Of a stretch of 64,000 nt of DNA, positions 36,005 through 43,892 are shown in pieces. Location: positions 18,197 through 82,196 of the forward strand of contig NZ_JANYGQ010000031.1 in the NCBI RefSeq assembly GCF_025359345.1, given 5' to 3'. The DNA is from Mucilaginibacter sp. (GTDB lineage Bacteria > Bacteroidota > Bacteroidia > Sphingobacteriales > Sphingobacteriaceae). How positions within the stretch are numbered: the first letter of the stretch is position 1; each line of letters opens with the position of its first letter. The notes under the pieces were generated by a model. That model had not been told where the DNA came from, searched no databases, and saw only the letters and a list, made by a program, of their open reading frames with translations. The position numbers and the translations under genes are program-made.

Positions 36005-37579
36005 TTAAGCAAACAAGTGTATCATACTGCCAATAAAGCCCAGCGCCAGCAAACCCAACAACAGGTGCGTGGTTTTAGCACCATTTTTTACAAAATAGTA
36101 AACCAAAAATGTCAATCCTAAAGGTATTACTGCGGGCACAACCTGGTCGAGCAAGCCTTGGATGGTTACCGTTGATTTATCCGACCCGATACTTATCGGC
36201 GTAGTGATTGACATGAGCGTTGCAGGCATGGCGCCTACCACCATCAGTCCTAAAATGGATGCCCCTTTGGTAAGCCTGTCCATCACATTGTTTTTGGCCA
36301 GGTTTTGCAGGAATTTAGTTCCCGCATTGTAGCCTATAAAAGTAAGGTTGTACCTGAGCACCAAATGTGGCACGTTAAATATCAGCAGGAACAAAACAGG
36401 CCCCATGATATTGCCTTTTATAGCCAGCGATGTACCAACCCCTGCAGCAATAACTTTAAATGTGCCCCAAAAAAGGGAATCGAACACCCCGGCAAGAGGC
36501 CCCATGAGGCCTAGCTTCACCGAGCCAATCGATTCGGCGTCGAACGTGGCATCGTTGCTGTTTTGTTCTTCCATGGCAGCGGTAATACCCAAAATAAGTG
36601 TTGATCCGTACGGACTGGTATTAAAAAAACTCAAATGCCTTTTCAATGCCGCCGCCATGGCTTCTTTGGTAGTGTAGAGCCGTTTTAGTATGGGGATGAT
36701 TGAAAACGCAAAGCCGGTGTTCTGCCAGGTCTCGAAGTTAAAGTTAGCCTCCAGCGCCATCGACCTTAAAAAAACATTGCGCATGTCTCTTTTAGTGAGC
36801 TTTTGGACGGGTTTAATTTCATCAGCAACAGTTTCAAAATCATCATCATCGGAAGGCGTTTTCGGGGTTACCTGTGTTACTATTAACGCAATGATTATTC
36901 CAAGCCCACCAATAGCTATTACAGGCAGTTTTAAATAGGCTGCCAACATAAACCCTAAAAAGAAATACGGGGCAACTGTTTTGTTAAACATTAAATGCAT
37001 CAGCAGCGCAAACCCAAGGGCAGGCAGCATATTGCCGGCAACCGTTAACCCGGTTTGTACCCATGCGGGTATCATATCCAGGAACTCCTTCATTACCGAG
37101 CCGCCTAATTGCAGGGCCAGCAGGATAATTATCCCCATAAATATGGGCCTTAATACCCCCGAAAAAATATGCAGCCGCTGGATGCCGTTAAAGTCGCCCT
37201 CGGCGGCGTACTGGTTAAATTTTTTATTAAGTATTGCCCTGAACACGAACAAACTGCTGATAACCATTTCGGCAAGGATGGATACCGGCACCGCGATAGC
37301 CAGCGCAATGGCTGGTCCTTTACCCGATATAATGGCGAAAGCAGTACCCAGCACGCCGCCGGTGATAACATCGGGCGGAATAGCAGCGCCAACCTTTATG
37401 TTACCCATAAATAGCAGCTCGAGCGTGGCGCCGATGATAACACCCTGGTTTAAATCGCCCAGCGCCAGTCCAACAAGCGGCCCCAAAACCAGCGGGCGGC
37501 TCAATAGTGTGGTCCCCAAAAAATCTTCGGAGTGGCCAAACATGGCGACGAGAGCGATGAGTAGGTAGGATAATGACAT
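36005..37579 (-). CDS. Fused PTS mannose/fructose/sorbose-family IIC-IID membrane component
   Basis: 524 residues. Residues 1 to about 225 are an EIIC domain of the mannose family (GPLVGLALGDLNQGVIIGATLELLFMG). After a polar linker (about 230-260, acidic), residues from about 262 are EIID (KRDMRNVFLRSMALEANFNFE, then LGITAAMEEQ). In most bacteria IIC and IID are separate proteins. Together they form the membrane channel for sugar uptake with phosphorylation by IIB. A nagB-like gene in the operon suggests glucosamine, GlcNAc or a similar amino sugar. Confidence 0.9.
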   Translation of the reverse strand: MSLSYLLIALVAMFGHSEDFLGTTLLSRPLVLGPLVGLALGDLNQGVIIGATLELLFMGNIKVGAAIPPDVITGGVLGTAFAIISGKGPAIALAIAVPVSILAEMVISSLFVFRAILNKKFNQYAAEGDFNGIQRLHIFSGVLRPIFMGIIILLALQLGGSVMKEFLDMIPAWVQTGLTVAGNMLPALGFALLMHLMFNKTVAPYFFLGFMLAAYLKLPVIAIGGLGIIIALIVTQVTPKTPSDDDDFETVADEIKPVQKLTKRDMRNVFLRSMALEANFNFETWQNTGFAFSIIPILKRLYTTKEAMAAALKRHLSFFNTSPYGSTLILGITAAMEEQNSNDATFDAESIGSVKLGLMGPLAGVFDSLFWGTFKVIAAGVGTSLAIKGNIMGPVLFLLIFNVPHLVLRYNLTFIGYNAGTKFLQNLAKNNVMDRLTKGASILGLMVVGAMPATLMSITTPISIGSDKSTVTIQGLLDQVVPAVIPLGLTFLVYYFVKNGAKTTHLLLGLLALGFIGSMIHLFA

Positions 37580-37621
37580 GCTGTTTTATGTTCCTTTAAT
37601 GTATGTGCTTTGAGATGCAAG

Positions 37622-37695
37622 AAATCAAGAGTCAGGAATCAAGATTTAAAAACTCTTTATTCTTTTCTTCTGTCTTGACTCTTGACCTCTTGATT
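37622..37695. repeat. Imperfect inverted repeat between IIB and IIC-IID genes
   Basis: AAATCAAGAGTCAGGAATC on the left mirrors TCTTGACTCTTGACCTCTTG on the right with a few mismatches. It occupies most of the 118-bp gap within the PTS operon and resembles the AAGTCT-unit repeat at 24048. Confidence 0.55.
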
Positions 37696-37697
37696 CT

Positions 37698-38168
37698 CTA
37701 TATCAAGCTTTCCACCATCTGTTTTTTATCAGTAGGTACCTGCCTCAGTTCAAGTTCGATGCCTTTGTTCAACAGTTCTTTTACCAGCGTGATGTCTTCA
37801 TCGTTAACGGCAACCGCTTTGCTGATGAGGCGCATCCCCTCGTTCATCCTGATGCCGCCAAAGTTTACCGATTTGATTTCCGGCACGCCGTTTACCATGG
37901 CGAAGGCATCCTTCACACTGTTTACAATCAGTAATATTTTAAGATTGCGGCTTTTTTCATCGTTCAAAAAAGCGGCTGCATCGGTTACCGATTTTATCAG
38001 CAGCCTTGTACCAGCAGGTTTGGCCAGCCCGAGTGTCATCTTTAAAAATTCATCCTTAGCAACTTTGTCGTTTGCTATTAACAGGCAATCAACGCCAAGG
38101 GCCGGCGTCCAGGTAAAAGCCACTTGGCCGTGCACCAGCCGGTCGTCAATGCGGGTAAGCTTAATCAT
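37698..38168 (-). CDS. PTS mannose/fructose/sorbose-family IIB component
   Basis: 156 residues with phospho-acceptor H13 in the family signature IDDRLVHGQV. It takes phosphate from IIA and passes it to the incoming sugar at the IIC-IID channel. Its start overlaps the IIA stop by 8 bp, so the two are translationally coupled. Cytoplasmic, membrane-associated through IIC-IID. Confidence 0.92.
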   Translation of the reverse strand: MIKLTRIDDRLVHGQVAFTWTPALGVDCLLIANDKVAKDEFLKMTLGLAKPAGTRLLIKSVTDAAAFLNDEKSRNLKILLIVNSVKDAFAMVNGVPEIKSVNFGGIRMNEGMRLISKAVAVNDEDITLVKELLNKGIELELRQVPTDKKQMVESLI

Positions 38169-38598
38169 CCTGGTCTTCCTTTTGTGCGGTTAAAAGTTTA
38201 TTTACGTAGGTCATTTGTTCTTTTGCATTTTCGAGGGCTGCGGTAATTACCTCTTCCGCCGGTTTTTCAGCATCAGCCATCAAAACTTCAATCAGCAGCG
38301 GTAAATTAAAGCCTGAAACAACATGCACGTTCGGTTTTAGTGCATGTTGCAATATTTGGTTGGTAATGCTGCCACCCAAAATATCAGTAAATACAATCAG
38401 TTCGTCTGTATCGCTAACCTGTGTCATCACCTCGTTTATCTGTGTTTCCACCGAAACCGTTTCATCAACATAAGCTTCAATCAAAAAAATATGCTCCATC
38501 GAGCCAATAATAATATCAAGCGACGATTTTACCCCCGCGGCAAAGGTGCCGTGGGTAGCAATCAGGAACTTTCTTGTTTTAGCAGTATTCTCCATCAA
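38161..38598 (-). CDS. PTS mannose/fructose/sorbose-family IIA component
   Basis: 145 residues with phospho-acceptor H16 in FLIATHGTFAAG. It receives phosphate from HPr and gives it to IIB. It is the first gene of the PTS operon, and a second ATG three bases in is an alternative start. No PTS-domain antiterminator or activator is encoded nearby, so control may come through the CTAC-type sites upstream. Confidence 0.92.
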   Translation of the reverse strand: MMENTAKTRKFLIATHGTFAAGVKSSLDIIIGSMEHIFLIEAYVDETVSVETQINEVMTQVSDTDELIVFTDILGGSITNQILQHALKPNVHVVSGFNLPLLIEVLMADAEKPAEEVITAALENAKEQMTYVNKLLTAQKEDQDD

Positions 38599-38696
38599 AT
38601 ATTATTGGCTATATATTATAAATCGGCATTACAATATATGGATTTTATGTTGTGCAATAATCCGCCAAACTTTGGTTAAATACTATTTTTAAGGCA

Positions 38697-38711
38697 CTAC
38701 AATACCACTAC
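38697..38711 (+). promoter_or_regulatory. Operator-like site, variant of CTACATYACCWCTAC (site 4)
   Basis: CTACAATACCACTAC differs by one base from the site near 47953. It is 98 bp upstream of the PTS IIA start, in the opposite orientation relative to that gene compared with sites 1-3. It keeps the paired CTAC half-sites 11 bp apart. Confidence 0.4.
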
Positions 38712-38926
38712 GATAGAATTTATGGTGGAAATCGGTGGTTTTATGGTGTAAACATCCTTCGTCCGCCCGGTTGAAACCCGGCGCTACAATATGGGCCGAG
38801 CCGATGGCTCTATTAAAAAACCACATATACACACCCAAAGGCTGTGTCCTCACAGCGGCTCTGTTTAGTCCAAAACCCGGTTTGGAAACTTGATTTAATA
38901 TACACCAACTGATTTTAATCCCTTGC

Positions 38927-38941
38927 GTAGTGCTAATGTAG
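38927..38941 (-). promoter_or_regulatory. Operator-like site, variant of CTACATYACCWCTAC (site 5)
   Basis: On the plus strand it reads GTAGTGCTAATGTAG, one base different from site 2. It is 93 bp upstream of the GH9 start and 34 bp before a TAGCTTTG -7 candidate. Confidence 0.4.
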
Positions 38942-38975
38942 GGGTATGAAAATACCAGCGTAAATTGTAATAACT

Positions 38976-38983
38976 TAGCTTTG
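38976..38983 (+). promoter_or_regulatory. Candidate -7 element of the GH9 promoter
   Basis: TAGCTTTG fits the Bacteroidota TAnnTTTG consensus exactly, 51 bp upstream of the GH9 start. No good TTG was found at the -33 position, which would fit activator dependence. Confidence 0.45.
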
Positions 38984-39034
38984 AACTCGTAAAGGGTCCC
39001 GCCGAACACCTTTATTAATAAAACCTTTTATAAA

Positions 39035-40879
39035 ATGAATTTCGTGCTAACATCAAACGCAAAAACCTGGATACTGTGCTTATTAATAGGTATACCTGCT
39101 TTTTTGAAGGCGCAACCGGTAAAAATTGTAACCAATCACGTGGGTTATGAAGACAGCCGCGCCAAGCATGCCATAATCGTTGCCGACAGCAAAATCAACA
39201 TTAATTCATTTAACCTTATTGATGCTGCCACAGGTAAATCCGTTTTCAGTGGCAAACCGGTATTTAGTGGCGGGGTTGATAAATGGAAACATTTCCAGTT
39301 TTGGACAATAGACTTTAGCAGCTTTACAACACCCGGTACTTATAAGCTGCAGGCGACGCTGCCAGGCGGTACTGTTTCGTCTTATCCATTTATCATCGGG
39401 AAAAATGTATTGGAGAAAGCTACCGTATCTGATGTAGTATATTATTTTAAAGGCCAACGCAGTTCGGGACTATTAGATAAAGCAGATCATCACCTGTTGT
39501 TATCCGGCAAAACAACCGACACCATTGACGCCCACGGCGGCTGGTACGATGCCACCGGCGATTACGGCAAGCACCTCTCACACTTGTCGTTTTCAAATTA
39601 TTTTAACCCGCAGCAAATATCATTGACCGCCTGGAGCCTGTTCAAGACATATGAGTTATTAAACGCGCGGCCGGGCACCGATTTCCGCCAGTTTAACCGC
39701 AGGATTTTGGACGAAGCCATGTATGGCGCCGATTACCTGGTACGTATGCAAGCCAAAGGCGGCTCGTTTTATCGTTCGGTTGGTGCGCCGGGGCCGGGCA
39801 AATTGCCCAAAGATAGGATGATACCTGCCGAGGAGGGCAGCTATCGCATTAAAAAAACAAAAGACCAGGCCTTTAACAGCAAGCCGGCGGAAAAAAGCTG
39901 GCGGCTGTATCAATCGAGCTACCGCTCAGGCGCAGGTATGGCAATTGCAAGTTTGGCTATGGCTTCAGTATACCCGGTTAGCGGCGAATACAGCAATGCT
40001 GATTATTTAAAAGCCGCCGAAAATGCCTTTTCGTTTTTAGAAAAAGACAACAAGCAGATGGATTTTGACGGCAAGGAAAATATGCTGGATGATTACTGCG
40101 CTTTAAACGCTGCAACCGAATTATATAAAGTCACACATAAAGATGTTTATAAAGCCACCGCCGCAAAACGTGCCGCAAGCATAATGGACCGCCTAACAAG
40201 CTGGAAAAATTATAAAAACTATTTCAGGGCCGATGATAAGGACAGACCATTTTTCCATCCATCAGATGCTGGGTTGCCGTTGGTGAGCTTAATGTATTAT
40301 TATCCTTTGGCATCGGCAGACGAACAGGCTGCGATCAAAAAAACAACCAAAGAATCAATGGAGTTTGAGCTGGCGATAACCCGCGAGGTAAATAATCCAT
40401 TTGGCTACAGCCGCCAATTAGTGCAAGACACGCTGGGTAACCGCAAAAGCTCGTTCTTTTTCCCGCATGGCAGCGATGCCTCGCCGTGGTGGCAGGGCGA
40501 AAATGCCCGGCTTGGCTCGGTAGCTGCCGCTGCGAGGATGGCTGCTAATTTATTTAAGGATGATAAACCATTCCACGATCAGCTAGACACTTTCGCGCTC
40601 GACCAGCTGAACTGGATTTTGGGCCTCAATCCTTTCGATAGCTGTATGCTGCAGGGTACCGGCCACAATAACCCGGCCTATGGCTTTTTCGGCACGTTTG
40701 AATATACCAACGCACCCGGTGGCATTGTTAACGGCATAACCTCTGGCTTTGAAAACGAGGACGATATAGATTATAATATCCCTTATGCCGTATCCGGCAA
40801 AGATTCCGACTGGCGCTGGGCCGAACAATGGCTGCCGCATACAGCCTGGTATTTACTGGCGGTATCGTTAAATGATTAA
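39035..40879 (+). CDS. Glycoside hydrolase family 9 enzyme
   Basis: 614 residues with a signal peptide (cleavage near FLKAQ), an N-terminal Ig-like CelD_N domain at about 27-115 and an (alpha/alpha)6 catalytic domain. The catalytic-base block reads GGWYDATGDYGKH (D172, D176), the DA(S/T)GD form common in Bacteroidota GH9, and WRWAEQWLPHTAWYL near the C-terminus should contain the general acid. GH9 includes endoglucanases, beta-glucosidases and exo-glucosaminidases. Divergence from an amino-sugar PTS makes a glucosaminidase or chitosan-oligomer role worth considering. No T9SS tail seen. Confidence 0.9.
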   Translation: MNFVLTSNAKTWILCLLIGIPAFLKAQPVKIVTNHVGYEDSRAKHAIIVADSKININSFNLIDAATGKSVFSGKPVFSGGVDKWKHFQFWTIDFSSFTTPGTYKLQATLPGGTVSSYPFIIGKNVLEKATVSDVVYYFKGQRSSGLLDKADHHLLLSGKTTDTIDAHGGWYDATGDYGKHLSHLSFSNYFNPQQISLTAWSLFKTYELLNARPGTDFRQFNRRILDEAMYGADYLVRMQAKGGSFYRSVGAPGPGKLPKDRMIPAEEGSYRIKKTKDQAFNSKPAEKSWRLYQSSYRSGAGMAIASLAMASVYPVSGEYSNADYLKAAENAFSFLEKDNKQMDFDGKENMLDDYCALNAATELYKVTHKDVYKATAAKRAASIMDRLTSWKNYKNYFRADDKDRPFFHPSDAGLPLVSLMYYYPLASADEQAAIKKTTKESMEFELAITREVNNPFGYSRQLVQDTLGNRKSSFFFPHGSDASPWWQGENARLGSVAAAARMAANLFKDDKPFHDQLDTFALDQLNWILGLNPFDSCMLQGTGHNNPAYGFFGTFEYTNAPGGIVNGITSGFENEDDIDYNIPYAVSGKDSDWRWAEQWLPHTAWYLLAVSLND

Positions 40880-40892
40880 GATTCTGACAGAA

Positions 40893-42023
40893 ATGAAAAA
40901 GTATATCACAAGCATAATATTCGCCTTAACACTTTGCAGCGCTTTTGCACAGGATCAGCATAAAACCCTGGCAATAGGTGAAAGTGCGCCTGACTTTAGC
41001 CTGCCCGGTATCGATGGTAAGACCTATACGCTTGCTTCGTTTAAAAATGCAAAGGTGCTGGCTGTTGTGTTTATGTGTAACCATTGCCCAACTTCGCAGG
41101 CGTATGAGGACCGGGTAATTAAAATGACCAGCGACTATGCATCAAAGGGCGTAAGCATAGTTGCCATTAACCCAAACAACCCCGCCGGATTACGTTTGGA
41201 CGAATTAGGCTATAGCGATTTGGGCGACTCGTTCGAGGATATGAAAGTAAGGGCCAAAAACATGAAGTTTAACTTTCCTTATTTGTACGACGGTGAAAAG
41301 GAGGTAACCGCAAACAAATACGGTCCTGTTGCTACCCCGCATATTTTTATTTTTGATAAAGACCGCAAGTTGCGCTACAATGGCCGCATTGACGATATGG
41401 AAAACCCGGCAAAAACAGCGCACTCGCTTGATGCCCGTAATGCTATCGATGCCATTTTAACGGGCAAAGAAATTGCCGAGCCGGTAACCAAAACCTTTGG
41501 CTGCTCGATAAAATGGGCAGAGAAAAGCGATTGGCTGGAGAAAGCCCAAATTAATTGGGCCAAAGAACCTGTAAAACTGGATACCCTTAGCGCCGGCGGA
41601 ATTAAAGAAGTATTGAAAAATCGTACAGATAAATTGCGGCTGGTTAACCTGTGGGCCACCTGGTGCGGCCCCTGTGTTGCCGAATTCGACGACCTGGTTA
41701 CCCTTAACCACACCTACCGCGACCGCGGCCTGGAATTTGTAAGCATCAGCGCCGACGACCCCGCCAATAAAAACAAGGCCCTTAAATTTTTGCAGCGCAA
41801 ACAGGCATCTGGCGTAAACTACATTTATAGCGGCGATGATAAATATAAAATGATTGAAGCAGTTGACCCGAAGTGGGATGGCGCTTTGCCCTATACCCTA
41901 TTAGTTGAGCCCGATGGCAAAATTGTTTACGCCCACCAGGGCGCCATTGATGCCGAAGAACTAAGAAAAATAATTTTTGACGACCCAATGATGGGGAGGA
42001 TTTATAAAGAGCCAGTGAAATGA
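40893..42023 (+). CDS. Double thioredoxin-fold secreted protein (AhpC/TSA-like plus TlpA-like)
   Basis: I chose the ATG at 40893 (376 residues), which opens into a signal peptide (SAFAQ); an ATG at 40872 overlaps the GH9 gene by 8 bp. The first domain is redoxin-like with C62-N-H-C65 in FMCNHCPTSQAYEDR. The second is TlpA/ResA-like with C258-G-P-C261 in WATWCGPCVAEF. It is a periplasmic thiol-disulfide or peroxide-related protein. It follows the GH9 gene by 13 bp, so is probably in its operon; the link to sugar use is unclear. Confidence 0.87.
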   Translation: MKKYITSIIFALTLCSAFAQDQHKTLAIGESAPDFSLPGIDGKTYTLASFKNAKVLAVVFMCNHCPTSQAYEDRVIKMTSDYASKGVSIVAINPNNPAGLRLDELGYSDLGDSFEDMKVRAKNMKFNFPYLYDGEKEVTANKYGPVATPHIFIFDKDRKLRYNGRIDDMENPAKTAHSLDARNAIDAILTGKEIAEPVTKTFGCSIKWAEKSDWLEKAQINWAKEPVKLDTLSAGGIKEVLKNRTDKLRLVNLWATWCGPCVAEFDDLVTLNHTYRDRGLEFVSISADDPANKNKALKFLQRKQASGVNYIYSGDDKYKMIEAVDPKWDGALPYTLLVEPDGKIVYAHQGAIDAEELRKIIFDDPMMGRIYKEPVK

Positions 42024-42042
42024 GCGGCGAAATAACAAATTA

Positions 42043-42156
42043 TGTCATTGCGAGCGAGGAACGAGCGCGGCAACCGCGAACGCTGCAGGGCGGCCTTACA
42101 TGGTTCGCGATTACTTTCCCGAAACAAGTTTGGGATAGGCTGTTCCTCGCAACGAT
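42043..42156. repeat. Palindromic intergenic repeat, TGTCATTGCGAG type, copy 3 (decayed)
   Basis: The left arm TGTCATTGCGAGCGAGGAAC is intact and continues with GCGCGGCAACCGCGAAC, but the right arm has decayed to GTTCCTCGCAACGATAA. It lies between the thioredoxin and first ThuA-like genes. Confidence 0.65.
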
Positions 42157-42177
42157 AAATTTTAGAAAAATTAAACC

Positions 42178-42933
42178 ATGAAAAAAATATTTACCCTATT
42201 CGCCCTAAACCTAATCACATTATTTGTGCTGACCGCCTGCGCGCAATCAAAATTCAAAGTACTGGTGGTAGCCTCGCTGGCAAAGGACCATTGGAAAAGC
42301 ATCTCCGTCGGCAAAGAGTTTTTTGAAAAACTTGGCGCCGACAACCATTTCAGCGTTGATTTTACCAGCGATACCAGCACCATCAACGATGCCAACCTGG
42401 CCAAATACCAGGTGTTTGTGATGTTTCATTTGGCGCCGTTTGATATGTCGGCAAGCCAACAGGCGGCTTTGCAAAAATTTGTTGAGCAGGGGAAGGGCTG
42501 GGTTGGTGTTCATGCAGCGGGACTTACCGGCAAGCAGTTCATTGCTCCAAATTCAACCAAGCAATACTGGCAATGGTTTGAGGGGCTGATGGGTGGGGTA
42601 ATCTATTCGCCGCACCCGGCCTTCCAGGATGGACTGGTAGTGGTTGAGGATCATAACCACCCGGTTACCAAAGGCTTGCCCGACAAATTTTGGCTGGCTG
42701 ATGAGTGGTACGAATGGGATAAAAGTCCGCGGGGTAATGTGCGGGTTTTAGCTGCTGCTGATGAATCAACCTACAAACAAAACAAACCCATGGGCGACCA
42801 CCCCATCCTCTGGACGAACGAAAACTTTCACCGCATGATTTATATCTGCATCGGCCATTCGCCAACTGCATTGGTAAACCCCAGCTATGTGCTATTAATG
42901 AAGAACGCCATATTATGGGCGGCAACAAAATAA
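42178..42933 (+). CDS. ThuA-like domain lipoprotein 1
   Basis: 251 residues with lipobox LTAC (C21). The mature part is a ThuA domain, a class I glutamine-amidotransferase-like flavodoxin fold, with GWVGVHAAG and a later MGDHPILWTNENFHRMIY block. ThuA-like proteins accompany sugar-use genes in many bacteria, but their reaction is not established. It is the most divergent of the three copies here. It starts 11 bp before the next copy. Confidence 0.88.
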   Translation: MKKIFTLFALNLITLFVLTACAQSKFKVLVVASLAKDHWKSISVGKEFFEKLGADNHFSVDFTSDTSTINDANLAKYQVFVMFHLAPFDMSASQQAALQKFVEQGKGWVGVHAAGLTGKQFIAPNSTKQYWQWFEGLMGGVIYSPHPAFQDGLVVVEDHNHPVTKGLPDKFWLADEWYEWDKSPRGNVRVLAAADESTYKQNKPMGDHPILWTNENFHRMIYICIGHSPTALVNPSYVLLMKNAILWAATK

Positions 42934-42944
42934 AATATCGACCT

Positions 42945-43709
42945 ATGAAAATGAAAAAATCAGCATTAATAATCTGCGTGTGCCTCTTTAGTATTTTCAC
43001 TGCCTGCGCGCAAAAAGCACCGCGTTTTAAAGCGATTGCCTTGTACGAAAACGGGGGGCACCACATCGAATATTCAAAAGTGGCCAAAGTATGGCTGGAT
43101 AAGCTAGCCGCCGACAGCAATTTCAGCATCGATTACATTCAAAACACAGATAAAATTGATGACGCTTTTTTAGCCAATTACCAGCTATTTATTCAACTTG
43201 ATTATGCGCCTTATGGCTGGAAAGAAAAGGCGGTAGCTGCATTTCAAAAATACATTGAAGAAGGCCGGGGCGGCTGGATAGGCTTTCACCATGCGACGCT
43301 GCTGGGTGAGTTTGACGGTTACCCCATGTGGCAATGGTTCAGTAAGTTTATGGGCGATACCCGCTATAAAAACTACATTGCCACGTTTGTAAAGGCTAAG
43401 GTAAATATAGAGGATAAAACCAACCCGGTTATGAAAGGTGTATCCCCATCGTTTATGGTGGAGAAGGAAGAGTTTTACACCTACGAAAAAAGTATGCGCC
43501 CCAATGTGCATGTGCTGGCCTCGGTTGATGAATCGACTTATACGCCCAATTCTGATGTAAAAATGGGGGACCACCTGGTGGTTTGGACAAACCCCAATTA
43601 TAAGGCGCGTAATGTGTATATTTTTATGGGGCATTCGCCGGTATTGTTTGAAAGCAGGGACTATACGACGCTATTTAGTAATGCCATTTTTTGGGCAGCC
43701 GGGAGGTAG
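42945..43709 (+). CDS. ThuA-like domain lipoprotein 2
   Basis: The start at 42945 is preferred (254 residues), since the ATG at 42915 lies inside the preceding gene; lipobox FTAC gives C21. It has the ThuA-like core with GGWIGFHHATLLGEFDGYPM and VKMGDHLVVWTNP. By eye it is clearly closer to the copy at 47094 than to its immediate neighbour, so these two probably arose by duplication. Confidence 0.88.
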   Translation: MKMKKSALIICVCLFSIFTACAQKAPRFKAIALYENGGHHIEYSKVAKVWLDKLAADSNFSIDYIQNTDKIDDAFLANYQLFIQLDYAPYGWKEKAVAAFQKYIEEGRGGWIGFHHATLLGEFDGYPMWQWFSKFMGDTRYKNYIATFVKAKVNIEDKTNPVMKGVSPSFMVEKEEFYTYEKSMRPNVHVLASVDESTYTPNSDVKMGDHLVVWTNPNYKARNVYIFMGHSPVLFESRDYTTLFSNAIFWAAGR

Positions 43710-43763
43710 TTCTAGCTCGGAAGCCAGTAAAGTCTGAGAGTCCGAAAGTCCGAAAGGAATAGA

Positions 43764-43877
43764 CACGAATTCGCACTAATTATTTCGAATTACAAGAATT
43801 AAGAAAGCAATAATCATGACGAAGAATTACCGAATTATCCCATCCGCCCGGATTAGTGAGATTCGTTTCAATTCGTG
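43764..43877. repeat. Nested palindromic repeat, CACGAATT/CACTAAT type
   Basis: CACGAATT (43764) pairs with AATTCGTG (43870), and inside it CACTAAT (43774) pairs with ATTAGTG (43852). It sits between the convergent ThuA-like 2 and regulator genes and may serve as a two-way terminator. Confidence 0.55.
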
Positions 43878-43892
43878 CGAATTAGTGCTTAC

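Larger units (their letters stand above)
38599..39034. other. Divergent control region between PTS operon and GH9 gene
   Basis: 436 bp without a gene. It carries two copies of the CTAC/GTAG operator-like motif, a TAGCTTTG -7 candidate for GH9, and an internal stretch (about 38760-38885) with CCGG-rich inverted repeats. The two halves of the region mirror each other imperfectly around about 38820. Confidence 0.55.

Noticed and set aside
36981..37568. 195-codon plus-strand open frame opposite the IIC-IID gene
   Set aside because: Covers the EIIC domain on the other strand and has no recognisable features of its own.
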